Shown here piece after piece: positions 36,297 through 38,803 of a stretch of 38,803 bases of DNA. Source of the stretch: Candidatus Tayloriibacteriota bacterium (GTDB taxonomy: Bacteria; Patescibacteriota; Minisyncoccia; Phycocordibacterales; CAIRYW01); contig JAQBQZ010000010.1 of the NCBI GenBank assembly GCA_028286725.1, forward strand, positions 1 to 38,803, written 5' to 3'. The notes beneath the pieces were generated by a model. That model did no database searches. It worked only from the letters and a program-made list of their open reading frames with translations, and was not told the origin of the DNA. The translations under genes were made by a program, and so were the position numbers. The stretch's first letter is position 1. Each line of letters opens with the position of its first letter.

Positions 36297-37406
36297 ATGT
36301 TTACAAAAAACAAAGCGTTTAATTTTAATATTGATGAATACCAGAGACTTTTTTCTTTTTATGGATATATTCCTTTTATATTTTCATATTGTTTTGCTAA
36401 AAATTATTTAAGATTTGGAGCAATAGCTTTTTCTGATCAAGAAGAATGGTTAAGTTTTGTTTCAAAGAAGAAATTAGGTGCAAGTCTTAAAGAGGGTGTA
36501 ATCATCTATGGTCATAAAAAGAATTATCTTAATTTTTATAAAGGTGTCTATGGAACTATTGATAGTATAAGGTCTTTGACAAGTATGATTCTAAGTTCAG
36601 ATTTTAACAAAAAGACAATAGAAAAATACTTAGGACTGCTCGATAGATTTAGGGATTTATACAGGAAAACAGAGTTTTTCTTTACTGATGATGTTTTTGC
36701 AAATCAAGACAAATATCCTGATTTTAAAGATAATTTCAAAACATTTGAAAAGCTAAAACTTGACGGTAGAAAATTTTTGAATGAATTGTTTTACTCAGAA
36801 AAACCTTTTTTTGTTGATGTGCTAACCGCTGTAGCGAAAAAGAAAAACGTGAATCCGAATAATCTTCTGAGCTATACACTTGATGAGCTCATGGATCTTT
36901 TTAACGGTAATCAAGTGGATCAAAGTACAATTCAAAAAAGAGAACAGGCATACCTATTTTATATTGCTCGTGGAAAAATAAAGATTGCTTGTGGTGAAGA
37001 TGCGAAAGAATTAATTCATAATATTCGTGAGAGTAGAAATAATACCCAAGTTCTTAAAGGGGTAATTGCCTCTCAAGGTAAGGTTGTTGCAAAGGCATAT
37101 GTGATAAAGGTGAGCATGAAGAATCTCTCATCTATCTCTAAGGTGATAGATGAGATGAATCAGGGTGATGTGCTGATCGTGGAAAGCACTGAACCATCTG
37201 TTATACAAGCATGTAAAAAAGCGTCTGCGATTCTCACAAATCAAGGAGGAATGATGTCTCATGCAGCAATTGTGGCGAGAGAATTTAAAATTCCTTGCAT
37301 TGTCGGTTTGGGCAATGCTACAAATCTTATAAATACTGGAGATTTGATTGAAGTGGATGCAAATGCTGGGGTAGTAAAAATAATTAAAAAAGTAGATGAA
37401 AAATAA
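36297..37406 (+). CDS. His-swivel protein (array member 5)
   Basis: TNQGGMMSHAAIVAREFKIPCIVGLGNATNLINTGDLIEVDANAGVVKIIK. Confidence 0.86.
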   Translation: MFTKNKAFNFNIDEYQRLFSFYGYIPFIFSYCFAKNYLRFGAIAFSDQEEWLSFVSKKKLGASLKEGVIIYGHKKNYLNFYKGVYGTIDSIRSLTSMILSSDFNKKTIEKYLGLLDRFRDLYRKTEFFFTDDVFANQDKYPDFKDNFKTFEKLKLDGRKFLNELFYSEKPFFVDVLTAVAKKKNVNPNNLLSYTLDELMDLFNGNQVDQSTIQKREQAYLFYIARGKIKIACGEDAKELIHNIRESRNNTQVLKGVIASQGKVVAKAYVIKVSMKNLSSISKVIDEMNQGDVLIVESTEPSVIQACKKASAILTNQGGMMSHAAIVAREFKIPCIVGLGNATNLINTGDLIEVDANAGVVKIIKKVDEK

Positions 37407-38803
37407 ACTCTCAAAAAAAGTTGAAAAGGAAATCTTGAGTAAAGAATGGACTTTTGGATATGATCGCCGAATGGGATTTAGACTGATCAATCTTTTTTAT
37501 GATGGATACACTAGAGCTTTTAATACTTATTTCGGAACCCAGTTCAGTGATAATGTTTTTCGAATTAAAGATGGAATAGTTGCGCAATATTTTCCAACTA
37601 ATAGTGATAAGAAAAATTTAAAGAAAATTGAAGGTTTGTTTTTGGATAATAAATTTGCTTCAAAAATCTTAAAACAAATTGTTTCGAGCTATAGAATATT
37701 TAATAGGTATGTTGAAAAAATGCCGATTTCGTATACAGGAAAATCAAATCAATTTCATTATAGACAATTAAGTAAATTCTTAAAACAAGAGCGAGGCATA
37801 TCTCGTACAAGTAGAATATTATTTTCTCCATTTGAGGAGCTTTTGGTGAAAAGATTGGATTCTTTGCTCAAAGAAAAGGAGATGTCGAATGCTTCGGACA
37901 TAAAAGAAACATTATCATTACAGACAGAACTTTTACCAAGCGACGAGTATAAAAAAGACTTATGCTCAGTTGTCCTGAAAAGAATGACTATCAAGACGCT
38001 TACAAAGAAGTATAAACATTTTGGCATGCTTGATTGGTATTATGAGGAAGAGACTGAGGCCGATCATTTGAAAAAAATACAAGAACTTACAGAAGAAGGT
38101 GCTCAATCATATCTTAATGAATTGAAGGATAAATATAAAAATCGGAAGTTGGATGTTTCAAAGATTAAAAAGATATTCAAAAATGATAAGGTTCTTTCGT
38201 CGCTTATTGATCTGTATGTAGTATATGCAAATTACAAAGAACTGAAAAATTATTGGAGGGGCATGGCTTCCTATAAATTGAAGTTTATTATGTCAGAAAT
38301 AGCTCAGAGGTTAAACCTTTCAAATGAGCAGGTAGCTTTCTTAACTTACGAAGAAATTGAGAATGCCTTATTGTTTAAAAAAGAGATAAAAAAAGAAGAG
38401 TTGGATAATAGAATGAAAAATAGTGTTTTTATCTACAAACAAGATAAATTATATATAGTTAATGATGGTAACTTTTTAGAGAGGCTTGATATTGTTTTAA
38501 ATTCAAAAGAGCAGACTGAATTGCAAGGCACTTCTGCATTCAGGGGTTTGGTAAGAGGTGTGGTTAAAATTGTGATAAGTAGTAATGATTTTAAAAAAGT
38601 AAATCAGGGGGATATTTTGGTGACAAGTACTACGCGTCCAGATTATATAAAAGTAATGGAAAAAGCTGGAGCCTTTGTGACAAACGAGGGAGGAATGCTT
38701 TCTCATGCTGCTATTTTGGCAAGAGAAATGAAAAAACCTTGTGTTATTGGTACTAAGGTAGCAACCAAAGTATTAAAAGATGGTGATTTGGTGGAGGTTG
38801 ACG
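37396..38803 (+). CDS. His-swivel protein (array member 6), truncated by window end
   Basis: ATG at 37396 overlaps the previous stop by 11 nt; open to window end (absent from the ORF track because no stop): MKNKLSKKVEKEILSKEWTFGYDRRMGFRLINLFYDGYTRAF...TNEGGMLSHAAILAREMKKPCVIGTKVATKVLKDGDLVEVD. Confidence 0.85.
   Translation, partial: MKNKLSKKVEKEILSKEWTFGYDRRMGFRLINLFYDGYTRAFNTYFGTQFSDNVFRIKDGIVAQYFPTNSDKKNLKKIEGLFLDNKFASKILKQIVSSYRIFNRYVEKMPISYTGKSNQFHYRQLSKFLKQERGISRTSRILFSPFEELLVKRLDSLLKEKEMSNASDIKETLSLQTELLPSDEYKKDLCSVVLKRMTIKTLTKKYKHFGMLDWYYEEETEADHLKKIQELTEEGAQSYLNELKDKYKNRKLDVSKIKKIFKNDKVLSSLIDLYVVYANYKELKNYWRGMASYKLKFIMSEIAQRLNLSNEQVAFLTYEEIENALLFKKEIKKEELDNRMKNSVFIYKQDKLYIVNDGNFLERLDIVLNSKEQTELQGTSAFRGLVRGVVKIVISSNDFKKVNQGDILVTSTTRPDYIKVMEKAGAFVTNEGGMLSHAAILAREMKKPCVIGTKVATKVLKDGDLVEVD

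Noticed and set aside
1-38803. UGA-recoded genetic code (code 25), as in Gracilibacteria/SR1
   Set aside because: Long conserved proteins (GuaA, GuaB, PurA, Zwf, Gnd, AAA+ ATPase) read through in the standard code with no internal UGA at glycine positions.
1-38803. CRISPR array or CRISPR-associated genes
   Set aside because: No regularly spaced direct repeats and no cas-like ORFs.

Overview
The window looks like chromosomal DNA from a Candidate Phyla Radiation / Patescibacteria-type bacterium: AT-rich, compact, standard code, with many lineage-typical proteins. This assignment is inference, not a database result. It contains tRNA-Met(CAU) and tRNA-Asp(GUC). It has a purine-interconversion group (purA, guaB, guaA) and an oxidative pentose-phosphate operon (zwf, gnd, pgl). 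Cell-envelope and protein-quality genes include alr, a D,D-carboxypeptidase, a membrane-anchored Clp-like AAA+ ATPase and a slipin. Other genes include an RGG-tailed DEAD-box helicase, a sigma factor with a DUF5667-like partner, rsmG, an EVE-domain protein and a thermonuclease. From about 29.5 kb to the window end there is a tandem array of six proteins that share a C-terminal phosphohistidine 'swivel' (PEP-utilizer mobile) domain. Only the first carries an ATP-grasp (PPDK-N) domain, and a divergent histidine-phosphatase-like ORF sits inside the array. The two most novel-looking systems are: (1) a three-copy element of about 225-291 bp with 20-bp imperfect terminal inverted repeats and two internal helices that show compensatory changes between copies. 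Each copy ends 3-5 nt before a start codon, and one copy encodes a complete GIY-YIG nuclease spanning the structure. (2) The multi-swivel array. Additional unusual signals are a tRNA-Asp with a non-canonical T-loop whose 3' 20 nt is inverted just downstream, a hairpin family (GGGGTCGCGAAA) after tRNA-Asp and guaA, an interleaved inverted-repeat spacer between guaB and purA, and recurrent extended -10 boxes 5-9 nt from start codons, implying leaderless mRNAs.
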